Part shown: piece after piece, positions 46,169 through 55,006 of the stretch
Layout: each line of letters begins with the position of its first letter
How positions within the stretch are numbered: position 1 is the stretch's first letter
Assembly: GCA_035508495.1 (NCBI GenBank)
Contig: DATJMX010000041.1
Location: forward strand, 27,344-91,343
Reading direction: 5' to 3'
Source of the DNA: Candidatus Binataceae bacterium
Lineage (GTDB): Bacteria > Desulfobacterota > Binatia > Binatales > Binataceae
DNA: 64,000 nucleotides
The notes under the pieces: generated by a model
Told to the model about the DNA's origin: nothing
Seen by the model: the letters and a program-made list of their open reading frames with translations, nothing else
The model's database searches: none
Position numbers and translations under genes: made by a program

Positions 46169-46885
46169 TCAAAGAATATCGATTTTTCCGGTCTTGAGAT
46201 TGTACACGCCGCCGATGATCCGGAGTTCGCCGGTCTTGACCATCGCGGACAACTCGGGCGATTCCTCGAGCTTCTGCATTACAAGCTTAACGTTTTCGCG
46301 GACCGCGTTCGTGACCGGATCACCCGGCTGACCCTTGCTGTCGGCAACTGCAGGCTTGAGTTCGCTAAGCAGCGGGCCGACGTCGCCTTCCTCGTCATGC
46401 CCCAGAATGGCAGCCTTCACAGCGCCGCACTCGGTGTGGCCGAGGATCATCACGACCCGCACGCCGAGATGCTTCACCGAGTAATCGAGGCTCTGAATCG
46501 TAATATCGGTGGCGACGTTGCCGGCCACACGGACCACGAATAGATCGCCGAGGCCCTGATCGAAGATAACCTCCGGCGGCACGCGCGAGTCCGAGCACGA
46601 CAGCACCGAAGCGAAGGGATGCTGCCCCTTGGCGACTTCCTCGCGCCGTTCCCGCGACTGATCCGGATGATCCAACCGGCCCGCAATGAAGCGCTGATTG
46701 CCGTCGAGCAGCAGTTGCAGCGCGCGCGCCGCGCTCATCGTAGGCTTGACGTTGGCAGCCCACGCCGGGGGAATCACGGCGAGAGTTGCGGCGATAAGTG
46801 CGAATCCGAGGGTTTTGGCTTTTCCCAACATGCGTACCGTTTTGATGAAAAGTCGCGTGTCTCGCAAGAGCGAGAGCATTGACAT
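46169..46885 (-). CDS. Beta-class carbonic anhydrase, exported
   Basis: A 238-residue beta-carbonic anhydrase. A basic N-terminus followed by TLGFALIAATLAVIPPAWAAN is a probable signal sequence with cleavage near AWA-AN. The catalytic region is VLSCSDSRVPPEVIFDQGLGDLFVVRVAGN with ILGHTECGAV for the other zinc ligands. It is a paralogue of the neighbouring enzyme, with 15 bases between them. Start ATG 46885 has GGAAG upstream; a later ATG (MLGKAKT) is possible. Confidence 0.92.
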   Translation of the reverse strand: MSMLSLLRDTRLFIKTVRMLGKAKTLGFALIAATLAVIPPAWAANVKPTMSAARALQLLLDGNQRFIAGRLDHPDQSRERREEVAKGQHPFASVLSCSDSRVPPEVIFDQGLGDLFVVRVAGNVATDITIQSLDYSVKHLGVRVVMILGHTECGAVKAAILGHDEEGDVGPLLSELKPAVADSKGQPGDPVTNAVRENVKLVMQKLEESPELSAMVKTGELRIIGGVYNLKTGKIDIL

Positions 46886-46915
46886 GAAAGGTTCTTCCGC
46901 CAGTATTAGGACCTC

Positions 46916-47410
46916 ATGCGGAACTTGATCGCACCCTTGGCAGCTCTCTCAACCGTTGCGATTTTCCTGACTGTCGCGCTTTCCGGATGTGGCGACGCGA
47001 CGCTCAAGGCCCAACAGCAGCAGGTCCAGCAACAACAGCAGCAGATCGAACAGCAGCAGCAGGAGATCGAGTCGCTGAAGCAGCAGGCGCCATCATACAC
47101 GCCCGGGCTCCCATCTGCCCCCGGGGGCTGCGATCGCGCAACCGAGCAGGCCGCGACGCAGCACGGTGGCTCGGATTATGCGGCCGGTTCGTATGAAAAG
47201 GCCCTTGCATACTACAAGGACGCGCTGTCCGCCTGCCCAGCCGATCCCAAAGCTGAAATTAACGTCGCCCGCGCCTACGAGGCGATGGGAAATCGCGATA
47301 GCGCCGTCGAGCATTACCGCGCGGCTGCCTCGAGCAGCGACGCCTCGGCACCGGGTGCCATCGAAGAAGCGCGCAACGCGCTGGTGCGTCTGGGCGCCGG
47401 CGCTCCGTGA
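46916..47410 (+). CDS. Lipoprotein with Gln-rich coiled coil and TPR repeats
   Basis: A 164-residue lipoprotein. A lipobox LSGC (Cys25) follows a hydrophobic signal. Residues about 33-50 are a Gln-rich coiled coil (QQQQVQQQQQQIEQQQQE). The C-terminal half has one or two TPR-like helical repeats (YEKALAYYKDALSACPADPKAEINVARAYEAMGNRDSAVEHYRAA). This resembles YbgF/CpoB-type architecture (coiled coil plus TPR), but I cannot assign it to that family. Divergent from the exported carbonic anhydrase. Confidence 0.8.
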   Translation: MRNLIAPLAALSTVAIFLTVALSGCGDATLKAQQQQVQQQQQQIEQQQQEIESLKQQAPSYTPGLPSAPGGCDRATEQAATQHGGSDYAAGSYEKALAYYKDALSACPADPKAEINVARAYEAMGNRDSAVEHYRAAASSSDASAPGAIEEARNALVRLGAGAP

Positions 47411-47500
47411 GGATTGCACTGCGCAACGAGCCTCCGAGTTGGTTCTGGTCGACCACCTCGTTAGATTGATCGGTGGGACGTGTTTTAGTCCCTCCGAGAG

Positions 47501-48529
47501 ATGGGTAACGACTCTCAACCCGAAATTGAACGAATGATAGTGACGACGGGGCGATCCGCTCCGCGCCATATCGGCGTGTTGACGGCGGGTGGCGATGCGC
47601 CCGGGATGAACGCCGCGATTCGCGCGGTGGTGCGATGCGCCTCAACGGCGGGAATGGCCGTGACGGGCTTTCGCCGCGGCTACGATGGGCTGATCCGTGA
47701 CGTAGCCGAGCCTCTCGCGGGGCGCGCCGTCGCCAATATTATCCAGCGCGGCGGAACGTTTCTCGAAACGTCGCGATCAGATGAATTCCGCACCGCGGCC
47801 GGACGCGGGCTCGCCGCGCGCAACCTGAGACGCCGCGAGATCGACGCGCTCGTCGTAATCGGCGGTGAAGGCTCGATGCGCGGCGCGACCCTGCTCGCGC
47901 AGGAAACCGACCTGCCGGTTTATGTGATCCCGGCTTCGATAGATAACGATATCCCGGCCAGCGAATATGCGATCGGCTTCGATACCGCGGTGAACACGGC
48001 GCTTGAGGCGATCGATCGAATCCGCGACACCGCATTTGCGTATGAGCGGGTGTTCTGCGTCGAAGTGATGGGCCGCGACTCGGGCTTTATCGCGCTTGCG
48101 GTTGCGATCGGGGCGGGCGCCGAAGCGGTAATCGTCCCGGAGTTCCCACCGGCGATCGAAGAGATTTGCAATCGCGTCGAGGAGAGCCATCGGGGCGGCA
48201 AGCGCTCGTCGATCATCATCGTGTCTGAAGGCCCACGCACAGGCGGCGTTATCCCGGTCGCCGATGCGCTCACGGCCCGGCTCGGCACGCAGGCCCGCGT
48301 CGTGGTACTCGGCCACGTCCAGCGCGGCGGCGCTCCGACGGCACGCGATCGCCTGCTCGCCAGCAGGATGGGCGCGGAAGCCGTACAAGCGATCCTCGAC
48401 GGCGCGGTTCCATCTCTAATCGGCGAAGAACGCGGCGACATGATTCGCGTTCCCCTGCCGGAAGCCGTCGAAATACGCCGCCATCTGAATCCAGCCCTGG
48501 TGGATCTCGTCCACCGGCTTTCGACCTGA
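47501..48529 (+). CDS. pfkA: ATP-dependent 6-phosphofructokinase, group III-like
   Basis: A 342-residue phosphofructokinase that phosphorylates fructose-6-phosphate in glycolysis. Conserved blocks are GVLTAGGDAPGMNAAIRAVVR, VVIGGEGSMRGAT, IPASIDNDIPASEYAIGFDTA, EVMGRDSGFIAL and VLGHVQRGGAPTARDR. The motif GGEG (E. coli has GGDG) has Gly at the position that is Asp in PPi-dependent forms, so ATP use is likely. The next substrate-loop residue is Ala (PASIDND) where E. coli has Gly and PPi forms Lys. ATG 47501 is used; ATG 47534 is also possible. Confidence 0.9.
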   Translation: MGNDSQPEIERMIVTTGRSAPRHIGVLTAGGDAPGMNAAIRAVVRCASTAGMAVTGFRRGYDGLIRDVAEPLAGRAVANIIQRGGTFLETSRSDEFRTAAGRGLAARNLRRREIDALVVIGGEGSMRGATLLAQETDLPVYVIPASIDNDIPASEYAIGFDTAVNTALEAIDRIRDTAFAYERVFCVEVMGRDSGFIALAVAIGAGAEAVIVPEFPPAIEEICNRVEESHRGGKRSSIIIVSEGPRTGGVIPVADALTARLGTQARVVVLGHVQRGGAPTARDRLLASRMGAEAVQAILDGAVPSLIGEERGDMIRVPLPEAVEIRRHLNPALVDLVHRLST

Positions 48530-48556
48530 ACAGGTCTCCAGGCAAACTTCCCGTTC

Positions 48557-48599
48557 CCTCTGAAATCCCTCCCCCTGACCATCGGGAGGGATTCAGAGG
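48557..48599 (+). terminator. Hairpin after pfkA
   Basis: AATCCCTCCC/GGGAGGGATT (10 bp) inside CCTCTGA/TCAGAGG arms forms a long stem with a 10-base loop. It is GC-rich and lacks a clear T-run, so it may be a REP-like element or a weak terminator of the pfkA message. Confidence 0.55.
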
Positions 48600-48654
48600 C
48601 GCGCTGAGCGCGCCAAGTCACCAAAGTTTAGCGATTGCGAAAAAAATGTTGCGA

Positions 48655-48668
48655 TTTGGGAACTATTC
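48655..48668 (+). promoter_or_regulatory. 14-base motif shared with the ECF sigma promoter region
   Basis: TTTGGGAACTATTC here is identical to 25357-25370. It contains GGAACT, a typical ECF -35 element. It lies about 120 bases before the gene at 48787. Function is inference. Confidence 0.4.
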
Positions 48669-48786
48669 TTCGCTGCCGATTGTTTTGCTTCACGAAATGG
48701 GACGATTCCATCGCGGGTGATGGTACCCGGAGCTTGAGGTGTGGGCCTCGACTGCCGGGTTTTGGTGTCCCTGTCGGATAGCGAGA

Positions 48787-49236
48787 ATGGGCGCAGCTTT
48801 CGGAACCCCGGATAACGCCGTAGAAAACTTCGTCGGGCTCCATCAGATCCTGCCGTGCCAGTATTACGACACCTCGGGAGGCCATCGCCTGAGCGGTGAG
48901 CAGCGCCTGATGCTGGCTCTGCTCGCCGATGCGATCAACGTCTATCAACAAGGCGTTTTATCGCGCAGCACTCGAAAGCGCCTGCTCTACGTCGATGCTG
49001 AGCGGTGGATCATGGCGGGCGCGCGTGCTGGGCACGCATTCAGCTTCGATACCGTGTGCGACGCGCTCGGGATCAACCCGTCGGTCCTGCGCCGCCGCAT
49101 GGTCATGTGGAAGCATCGCGTGCGCGGCGACGTCGAGAGCCGCGTGACACCCCATCTGCGGCTCAAGATCACGCCCCGTGAGAAAGGCATGAGCCGCCGG
49201 CGCAGCCGCGCCCGGGTCCCGCTTCCCGCATTCTAG
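48787..49236 (+). CDS. HTH-like protein of unknown function
   Basis: A 149-residue protein that starts MGAAFGTPDNAVENF. The central part (RLLYVDAERWIMAGARAGHAFSFDTVCDALGINPSVLRRRM) resembles a group of small proteins from deltaproteobacteria-like genomes carrying the pattern AExWI, FSFxxVCxALGIxP and LRRxM. The FSFDTVCDALGINPSVLRRRMVMWKHR segment could be a helix-turn-helix, so DNA binding is possible. The basic C-terminus (RRRSRARVPLP) fits. The frame is open upstream to 48739. I cannot name a function. Confidence 0.65.
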   Translation: MGAAFGTPDNAVENFVGLHQILPCQYYDTSGGHRLSGEQRLMLALLADAINVYQQGVLSRSTRKRLLYVDAERWIMAGARAGHAFSFDTVCDALGINPSVLRRRMVMWKHRVRGDVESRVTPHLRLKITPREKGMSRRRSRARVPLPAF

Positions 49237-49383
49237 CCCATCTGAATCGCACGCCTCTTCTTCTCTGTCGCGGGCCGTGCGATATATTTCCGATCGGCGA
49301 ACGGCACAATTTCATCCTGCCATTCGACCGCGTGGCGCCGCTCATGCAGCGCTCGCATTTCCAGCTACGGAGGAAGTTCTACC

Positions 49384-50160
49384 TTGAAGGATCCATTCAG
49401 CGTTGAAGGCAAAGTCACGATCGTCACCGGCGGCGGCACCGGCATCGGCGAATCGATCGCAAAAGAATTCGCGATGCGCGGCGCGCCGGTTCTGATCGCG
49501 AGCCGCAACGTAGAAAACCTCAGCCGCGTGCGCGACGAGATTCGCAAGAACGGCGGCAAGTGCGAAATCGCCAAGGTAGACGTCCGCGATGCCGCACAAT
49601 GCGATGCGATGGTGGCGGAGGCCGTCAAGCATTTCGGCCGCCTCGATGTGCTGATCAACAATCACGGCGCGAGTATCACCACGCCGAGCCTCAACCTGTC
49701 GCCCAATGGATGGCGCGCCGTGGTCGGAATCAATCTCGACGGCGTGTTCTTTTGTACCAAGGCGGCCGCGCGCCAGTTCCTCGCGCAAAAGTCACCCGGA
49801 TCAATCATCAACATCTCGTCAACCGCGGGCGTACACGGTTCGCCGACGATGCTCCCCTACGGCGCATCGAAGGCCGGCGTTATCAACCTGACGACCTCGC
49901 ATGCGGGCGAGTTCGGCGAATTTGGAATCCGCGTCAACTGTATTGCGCCGGGTCCGATCGATACCGAAGGCGCCGCCCCACGCGTCTGGCCGAACCCAGA
50001 AGTGAAGGAAGCCGTGAGAAAATCGCGCGCCCTACAGCGCTTCGGCCGCGTCGAGGAAATCGCCTATCCCTGCCTCTTCCTCGCCTCGGACGCATCGAGC
50101 TACGTATCCGGCGCGCTCCTAATCGTCGACGGAGGCCAAGCCCCGCGCGCGATCGAGTAG
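49384..50160 (+). CDS. SDR-family oxidoreductase
   Basis: A 258-residue classical short-chain dehydrogenase. TGGGTGIGESIAKEFAMRGAPVLIASR is the Rossmann motif, LINNHGASI the NNxG-like block, NISSTAG the Ser region and YGASKAGVINLTTSHAGEF the Tyr-x3-Lys block. It starts at a TTG with GGAGGAAG ten bases upstream and no nearer ATG. It precedes a pair of MaoC-type hydratase genes, so a beta-oxidation or polyketide-like role is plausible. Confidence 0.9.
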   Translation: MKDPFSVEGKVTIVTGGGTGIGESIAKEFAMRGAPVLIASRNVENLSRVRDEIRKNGGKCEIAKVDVRDAAQCDAMVAEAVKHFGRLDVLINNHGASITTPSLNLSPNGWRAVVGINLDGVFFCTKAAARQFLAQKSPGSIINISSTAGVHGSPTMLPYGASKAGVINLTTSHAGEFGEFGIRVNCIAPGPIDTEGAAPRVWPNPEVKEAVRKSRALQRFGRVEEIAYPCLFLASDASSYVSGALLIVDGGQAPRAIE

Positions 50161-50284
50161 GAATCCTTGTCCGGCGATTATGGTCGTGTTACTGATCTAG
50201 AGTGGTTGCGTTAGTAAGCATTATAGAGCGTCTATAAGCGACAAGTATCGCACGTAGAACGTGAACTGAACCAGGAGAGATTCG

Positions 50285-50743
50285 ATGCCCGATAAAAGCG
50301 TTATCGGTAAGACCGGCAAACCCTTCAAGATGCACGTTGACTGGAGCAAGGTGCGCGAGTTTGCCCGCGCGATCAAAGATCCCAGCGCCGTTTACTTCGA
50401 CCAGGATGCGGCCAAGAAGGAACTCGGCGGAATTCCCGTCCCTGTGACCTTCCTTCAGACCAGCGCGTTCTGGACCGACGAAACCTCGAGTCCCGGTTTT
50501 GGCGGCTTCGATCTGCGCCGTATCCTCCATGGCGAGCAGGAGTTCGAGTTCTTCAAGCCGATCTTCGTCGGCGATACTCTGACTGGCGTTACCAAGGTTT
50601 CCGACTTTTACGAGAAGGAAGGCGGACGCGGCGGCAAGATGACGTTCCTCGTCACCGAAACCGAGTACACCAATCAGAAGGGCGAGAAGGTCGCACTGTC
50701 CCGCTCGACGCTTATCGAAACCGGCCAGGCGGTGAAGGCGTAA
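50285..50743 (+). CDS. MaoC/FAS1-type dehydratase subunit (N-terminal half-hotdog)
   Basis: A 152-residue protein. It begins MPDKSVIGKTGKPFKMHVDWSKVREFARAIKDPSAVYFD and carries IPVPVTFLQTSAFW and LRRILHGEQEFEFFKPIFVGDTL, matching the FAS1-like dehydratase (HadA/MaoC N-terminal) half. Such subunits pair with a catalytic MaoC subunit to hydrate enoyl-CoA or enoyl-ACP, and the next gene encodes that partner. The AGGAGAG before ATG is clear. Confidence 0.85.
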   Translation: MPDKSVIGKTGKPFKMHVDWSKVREFARAIKDPSAVYFDQDAAKKELGGIPVPVTFLQTSAFWTDETSSPGFGGFDLRRILHGEQEFEFFKPIFVGDTLTGVTKVSDFYEKEGGRGGKMTFLVTETEYTNQKGEKVALSRSTLIETGQAVKA

Positions 50744-50771
50744 CGCGCGCATCGATTTACGGAGAAATATC

Positions 50772-51194
50772 ATGGCAGCAAAGCTGAAATACGATTCACT
50801 CAAGGTCGGTGACGAGATTCCCAAGCTGGTGATCGAAGGCGTGACGCGTCCCGACTTCGTGCGCTATGCCGGCGCTTCGGGCGATTTCGTTCCGCTTCAT
50901 TACGATCAGACCTTCGTTGAGGCGGCCGGAATCCCGACCGTATTCGCGCAGGGGATGTTCACGGCGGGACTGCTCTCCAAGGCGGTCACTGACTACGTCG
51001 GGATCGGCAACGTGCGCCAGTACAAGGTCCGCTTCGCCACGCGCGTATGGCCGGGTGACGTCGTGACCTGCACGGGCAAGATCACGAGCAAGCTCGAGAA
51101 GGACGGCGAGAAGCAGATCGAAGGCGATCTGATCGTCACCAATCAGAAAGGCGAACCGGCAATCCGGGGCTCCTTCCGCGCCGCCTGCGCCTAG
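50772..51194 (+). CDS. MaoC-family (R)-specific enoyl hydratase subunit
   Basis: A 140-residue MaoC-type hot-dog protein. YAGASGDFVPLHYDQTFVEAAGIPTVFAQGMFTAG has the conserved Asp and His (SGDxxPxHxD) of the hydratase catalytic dyad. RVWPGDVVTCTGKITSK is typical. Together with the preceding FAS1-like subunit (28 bases away) it is probably a heterodimeric dehydratase acting on acyl-CoA or acyl-ACP, possibly with the upstream SDR. Confidence 0.9.
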   Translation: MAAKLKYDSLKVGDEIPKLVIEGVTRPDFVRYAGASGDFVPLHYDQTFVEAAGIPTVFAQGMFTAGLLSKAVTDYVGIGNVRQYKVRFATRVWPGDVVTCTGKITSKLEKDGEKQIEGDLIVTNQKGEPAIRGSFRAACA

Positions 51195-51499
51195 CGGGAA
51201 GAGCGCACCCGGCTGCGAAGCGATGCCTCCGGTCCCCCTTCCCGTGCGGGAAGGGGATAGGGGTTAGGTCGTTTTTTTGATTTGGCTGCGAGCGAAAAGA
51301 CAACCTAACCCTCTTTCCCTTCCCGCACGGGAAGGGAAGTTGCTCGGGCGGGCATTTCGATAGATGGCTGCAATGCTGCGCTCCTCATCGGCGAAAAGAC
51401 TTGGCGGCTAATGTCGCGATGCCTTGTGGATAAAATCTGTTAATGAAATCGGATGGACGGTCTTGGGACTGTCCGTCTGAAAGCGCTAAGTACCATCAC
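51195..51499. repeat. Intergenic gap with BIME-like REP pair
   Basis: This 305-base gap holds two GC-rich palindromes, CCCCTTCCCG/CGGGAAGGGG at 51235-51256 and CCCTTCCCG/CGGGAAGGG at 51317-51336. Their flanks (GGATAGGGGTTAGGTC and CAACCTAACCCTCTTTCC) are inverted relative to each other. No gene is evident. Confidence 0.75.
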
Positions 51500-52957
51500 A
51501 TGACAGAACCCCGATACGTCATAATTCACGGTCATTTTTATCAGCCGCCGCGCGAAAGTCCGTGGACCGGGATTATCGCGCCCGAAGGCGGCGCCGCGCC
51601 CTTCCAGAACTGGAACGAGCGCATCCTGAGCGAATGCTACACGGCGAACGCCCATGCCCATACGATGGAGGGTACGGTCGTCCACGTCCGCAATAACTAC
51701 GAGGCGCTTAACTTCGACTTCGGCCCGACGCTCGCCGGATGGCTCGAGCATCATGGCAAGCCCGCATACCGGGCGATGCGCCGCGGCGACCAGATCTCCG
51801 CCGAGCGCCACGCGGGCCGCGGCAACGCAATCGCGCAGCCGTACTCGCATGCGATCATGCCGATGCTCACGCCGCGCGATCGCGAGCTGCAGATCCAGTG
51901 GGGCATCGAGGATTTCGTCTACCGCTTCGGCCGCAAGCCCGAGGGCATTTGGCTGCCCGAATGCGCCGCCGATGACGACACGCTCGCCTCGGTCGTCGCT
52001 GCCGGAATGAAGTTCGTGATCCTCTCCGCCGAGCAGGGCCGCTACAGCGGTCCCGGCGCCGATACTCGTCAGGCCGGTCCCTTCGCGTGGAGCAACGGCA
52101 CGCATAGCCTCGCGGTTTTTCGATTCGATACCCATCTGTCGTCGTCAGTTTCGTTCGCCGAAGGCCTGTTGGATGGCGGCCGCCTCGCGGAATGGATCGT
52201 CAACACCGCGCTCAGCTTCGCGCCGGGTGAAGCACTGATGCTCGCGACCGACGGCGAGACCTTTGGCCATCACAAAAAGAGCGGCGCAGCCGAGCTCGCA
52301 CGCGCGCTTATCATGCTCGAGCGGCGCGAGGATGTCGTCGTAACCAATTGCGCTAACTATCTCGCCTCGCATGCGCCGCGCGGCGCCTTCTCGCTGCCGA
52401 CCGCGAGCTCGTGGAGCTGTCCGCATGGAATCGAGCGTTGGCGCTCGAACTGCGGATGCCGTCTCGATCCAACCTCGAGCCAGGAATGGCGCACACCGTT
52501 TCGTGGCGCGATGGAGTTCGTGAAGAACCACGTCGAAGCGGTTTACGATCGCTTCGCCGCGCCGCTCCTCAAGGATCGCCATCACGAGGCGCTCGACGGC
52601 GCCGTCCGCCTGCTAATCGACGACAACGCGGCGGTGCATGAGGAATTCTTCACCCGCTTCGGCGTCGGCGACGAGGTAAATCGCGAGCGCCTGCTGAGAA
52701 TGTTCGAGATGGTGCGGGCAGGCTACGCCTCGCTCACGAGCTGCGCATGGTTCTTCGACGATTTCGGCGGCCTCGAAGGCCGCATCGCGCTCAAGTGGGC
52801 CGCGCGCGCCTCGGAACTCGCCGCCGAGCTGACCCCATCGATCGAAGCGGAGCTGCTCGATCATCTGCGTGAAATTCGCTCGAATCGGCGTGAGAATGGC
52901 GATGCGGCTTCTTTGTATCTGAGCCTCAAGACGCGGGAAGCGCGCGGGAGGATTTAG
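51500..52957 (+). CDS. GH57-like / DUF3536 family protein, short form
   Basis: A 485-residue protein with the GH57-like start [20 protein letters not shown] and [20 protein letters not shown] block ([21 protein letters not shown] here). [44 protein letters not shown] and the [20 protein letters not shown] block are typical of DUF3536 proteins. Those are usually longer (around 800 residues), so the C-terminal DUF3536 part seems shortened or missing here. GH57 members act on alpha-glucans; activity is not established. ATG 51500; the acs gene follows five bases after the stop. Confidence 0.82.
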   Translation: MTEPRYVIIHGHFYQPPRESPWTGIIAPEGGAAPFQNWNERILSECYTANAHAHTMEGTVVHVRNNYEALNFDFGPTLAGWLEHHGKPAYRAMRRGDQISAERHAGRGNAIAQPYSHAIMPMLTPRDRELQIQWGIEDFVYRFGRKPEGIWLPECAADDDTLASVVAAGMKFVILSAEQGRYSGPGADTRQAGPFAWSNGTHSLAVFRFDTHLSSSVSFAEGLLDGGRLAEWIVNTALSFAPGEALMLATDGETFGHHKKSGAAELARALIMLERREDVVVTNCANYLASHAPRGAFSLPTASSWSCPHGIERWRSNCGCRLDPTSSQEWRTPFRGAMEFVKNHVEAVYDRFAAPLLKDRHHEALDGAVRLLIDDNAAVHEEFFTRFGVGDEVNRERLLRMFEMVRAGYASLTSCAWFFDDFGGLEGRIALKWAARASELAAELTPSIEAELLDHLREIRSNRRENGDAASLYLSLKTREARGRI

Positions 52958-52962
52958 TCACG

Positions 52963-54921
52963 ATGGCCTCGAACGAAAGCACGCATCTCGACGTCACGCT
53001 CAACGAATCGCGCAAGTTCGCGCCATCGGCCGAGTTTTCCGCCGCCGCGTGGGTGAAGAGCAAGGACGAATACGAAGCGCTCTACAAGCGCGCCGACCAG
53101 GATCCGGAAGGCTTCTGGTCCGAATGCGCGAAGAATCTCGACTGGTTCAAGCCATTCGGCCAGGTGCTCGAATGGAAATTTCCGTTCGCCAAATGGTTCC
53201 TCGGCGGGACGATCAACGCCGCCTACAATTGCCTCGATCGCCATCTCAAGGGGCCGCGCCGCAACAAGGCGGCGCTCATCTGGGAAGGCGAGCCCGGCGA
53301 CTCGCGCGTCTACACCTACCAGATGCTGGCTGAGGAAGTCGGCCGCGCCGCCAACGCGCTCAAATCGCTCGGCGTGAAGGAAGGCGACCGCGTTGCGATA
53401 TACATGCCGCTATTGCCCGAGGCCGCGATTGCGATGCTCGCGTGCGCGCGAATCGGCGCAATTCACTCGGTCGTATTCGGCGGCTTCTCGTCGGAGGCGC
53501 TCGCCGATCGAATCAACGACGCCGAGGCCAAGGTCTGCATCACGGCCGACGGCGGATGGCGTCGCGGGCAGATCGTCGAGCTCAAGCACAACGTCGACGA
53601 AGCGCTGAAGAAATGCCCGTCTGTTCACAAAGTGTTAGTGCTCAAGCGCACCGGCAGTCACGTCGATATGCGCAAGGGGCGCGACGAATGGTGGGACGAA
53701 GTCGTTCCCAAGCAGAGCCCCAAGTGCGAGGCCGCACAGCTCGACAGCGAGCATCCGCTGTTCACGCTCTACACCTCCGGCACCACGGGCAAGCCCAAGG
53801 GCGTGCTCCATTCAACCGGCGGATACCTGACGCACACGCTGATGACGATGCGCTGGGTGTTCGACATGAAGGACGACGACATCTATTGGTGCACGGCGGA
53901 CATCGGCTGGGTCACCGGTCACAGCTATACCGTGTACGGACCGCTCGCCGCGGGCGCGACGGTTCTGATGTACGAAGGCGCGCCGAATTTTCCCGAGAAT
54001 GATCGCTTCTGGCAGATAATCGAGAAGTACCGCGTCAACATTTTCTACACCGCGCCGACCGCGATTCGCACCTTTATCAAGTGGGGCGATTCGTGGGTGA
54101 AGAAGCACGACCTCTCGAGCCTGCGCCTGCTCGGCTCGGTCGGCGAGCCAATCAATCCCGAAGCCTGGATGTGGTATCGCAAGGTGATCGGCGGCGACCG
54201 CTGCCCGATCGTCGATACGTGGTGGCAGACCGAAACCGGAGGCATCATGATCTCGCCGATGCCCGGTGCGATCGCGGCCAAGCCCGGCTCCGCGACGCGG
54301 CCGCTGCCTGGAATCGCAGCCGATGTCGTCACCCCCGACGGCAAGAGCGTTGGCGCCAAACAGGGAGGCCTGCTGATCGTGCGCAAGCCGTGGCCCGGGA
54401 TGCTGCGAACGATCTTCCGCGATCCGGAGCGCTACAAGCAGCAGTATTTCAGCCAGATGGAAGGCGTGTACTTCACCGGCGACGGCGCGCGCCGCGACGA
54501 GGACGGCTACTTCTGGATCATGGGCCGCGTCGACGACGTCATCAACGTCTCGGGACACCGCCTCGGCACGATGGAAATCGAAAGCGCGCTGGTCTCGCAT
54601 ATCACAGTCGCAGAAGCCGCATGCGTCGGCCGTCCCGACGATATGAAAGGCCAGGCTGTCGTCGCATTCGTCACGCTCGAAGGCGGCCGCAAAGGCGACA
54701 ACAAGCTCCGCGAAGAACTCCGCGCCCACGTGGTCAAGGAGATCGGCGCCTTGGCCCGCCCCGACGACATCCGCTTCACCGACGCACTGCCAAAAACCAG
54801 AAGCGGCAAAATAATGCGCCGCCTACTCCGCCAGATCGCCGCCGGCGACGAAACCCTCGGCGACACAACCACGCTCGAAGATCTTTCGGTCCTGGCAAAA
54901 CTCCGCGACGACGACGATTGA
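52963..54921 (+). CDS. acs: Acetyl-CoA synthetase
   Basis: A 652-residue ANL-superfamily AMP-forming enzyme making acetyl-CoA from acetate, CoA and [24 protein letters not shown] is the P-loop-like motif, [16 protein letters not shown] the aromatic/acetate pocket, [34 protein letters not shown] the hinge and nucleotide region. The C-terminal [11 protein letters not shown] has Lys616, the residue regulated by acetylation in the family. Length and Trp in the WWQTET motif favour acetate over longer acids. Confidence 0.95.
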   Translation: MASNESTHLDVTLNESRKFAPSAEFSAAAWVKSKDEYEALYKRADQDPEGFWSECAKNLDWFKPFGQVLEWKFPFAKWFLGGTINAAYNCLDRHLKGPRRNKAALIWEGEPGDSRVYTYQMLAEEVGRAANALKSLGVKEGDRVAIYMPLLPEAAIAMLACARIGAIHSVVFGGFSSEALADRINDAEAKVCITADGGWRRGQIVELKHNVDEALKKCPSVHKVLVLKRTGSHVDMRKGRDEWWDEVVPKQSPKCEAAQLDSEHPLFTLYTSGTTGKPKGVLHSTGGYLTHTLMTMRWVFDMKDDDIYWCTADIGWVTGHSYTVYGPLAAGATVLMYEGAPNFPENDRFWQIIEKYRVNIFYTAPTAIRTFIKWGDSWVKKHDLSSLRLLGSVGEPINPEAWMWYRKVIGGDRCPIVDTWWQTETGGIMISPMPGAIAAKPGSATRPLPGIAADVVTPDGKSVGAKQGGLLIVRKPWPGMLRTIFRDPERYKQQYFSQMEGVYFTGDGARRDEDGYFWIMGRVDDVINVSGHRLGTMEIESALVSHITVAEAACVGRPDDMKGQAVVAFVTLEGGRKGDNKLREELRAHVVKEIGALARPDDIRFTDALPKTRSGKIMRRLLRQIAAGDETLGDTTTLEDLSVLAKLRDDDD

Positions 54922-54958
54922 GCGCGAGCGCGCAAGCGCCCAACAAAATTCCCAAAAC

Positions 54959-54986
54959 CCCTCTCCCGTTATACCACGGGAGAGGG
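54959..54986. repeat. REP-like palindrome (CCCTCTCCCGT type)
   Basis: Perfect 11-bp arms CCCTCTCCCGT/ACGGGAGAGGG around TATACC, in the gap between convergent acs and the MBL gene. The arms match the element at 16330. Confidence 0.8.
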
Positions 54987-55006
54987 ATTGTTCGGATTTT
55001 CAGCGA

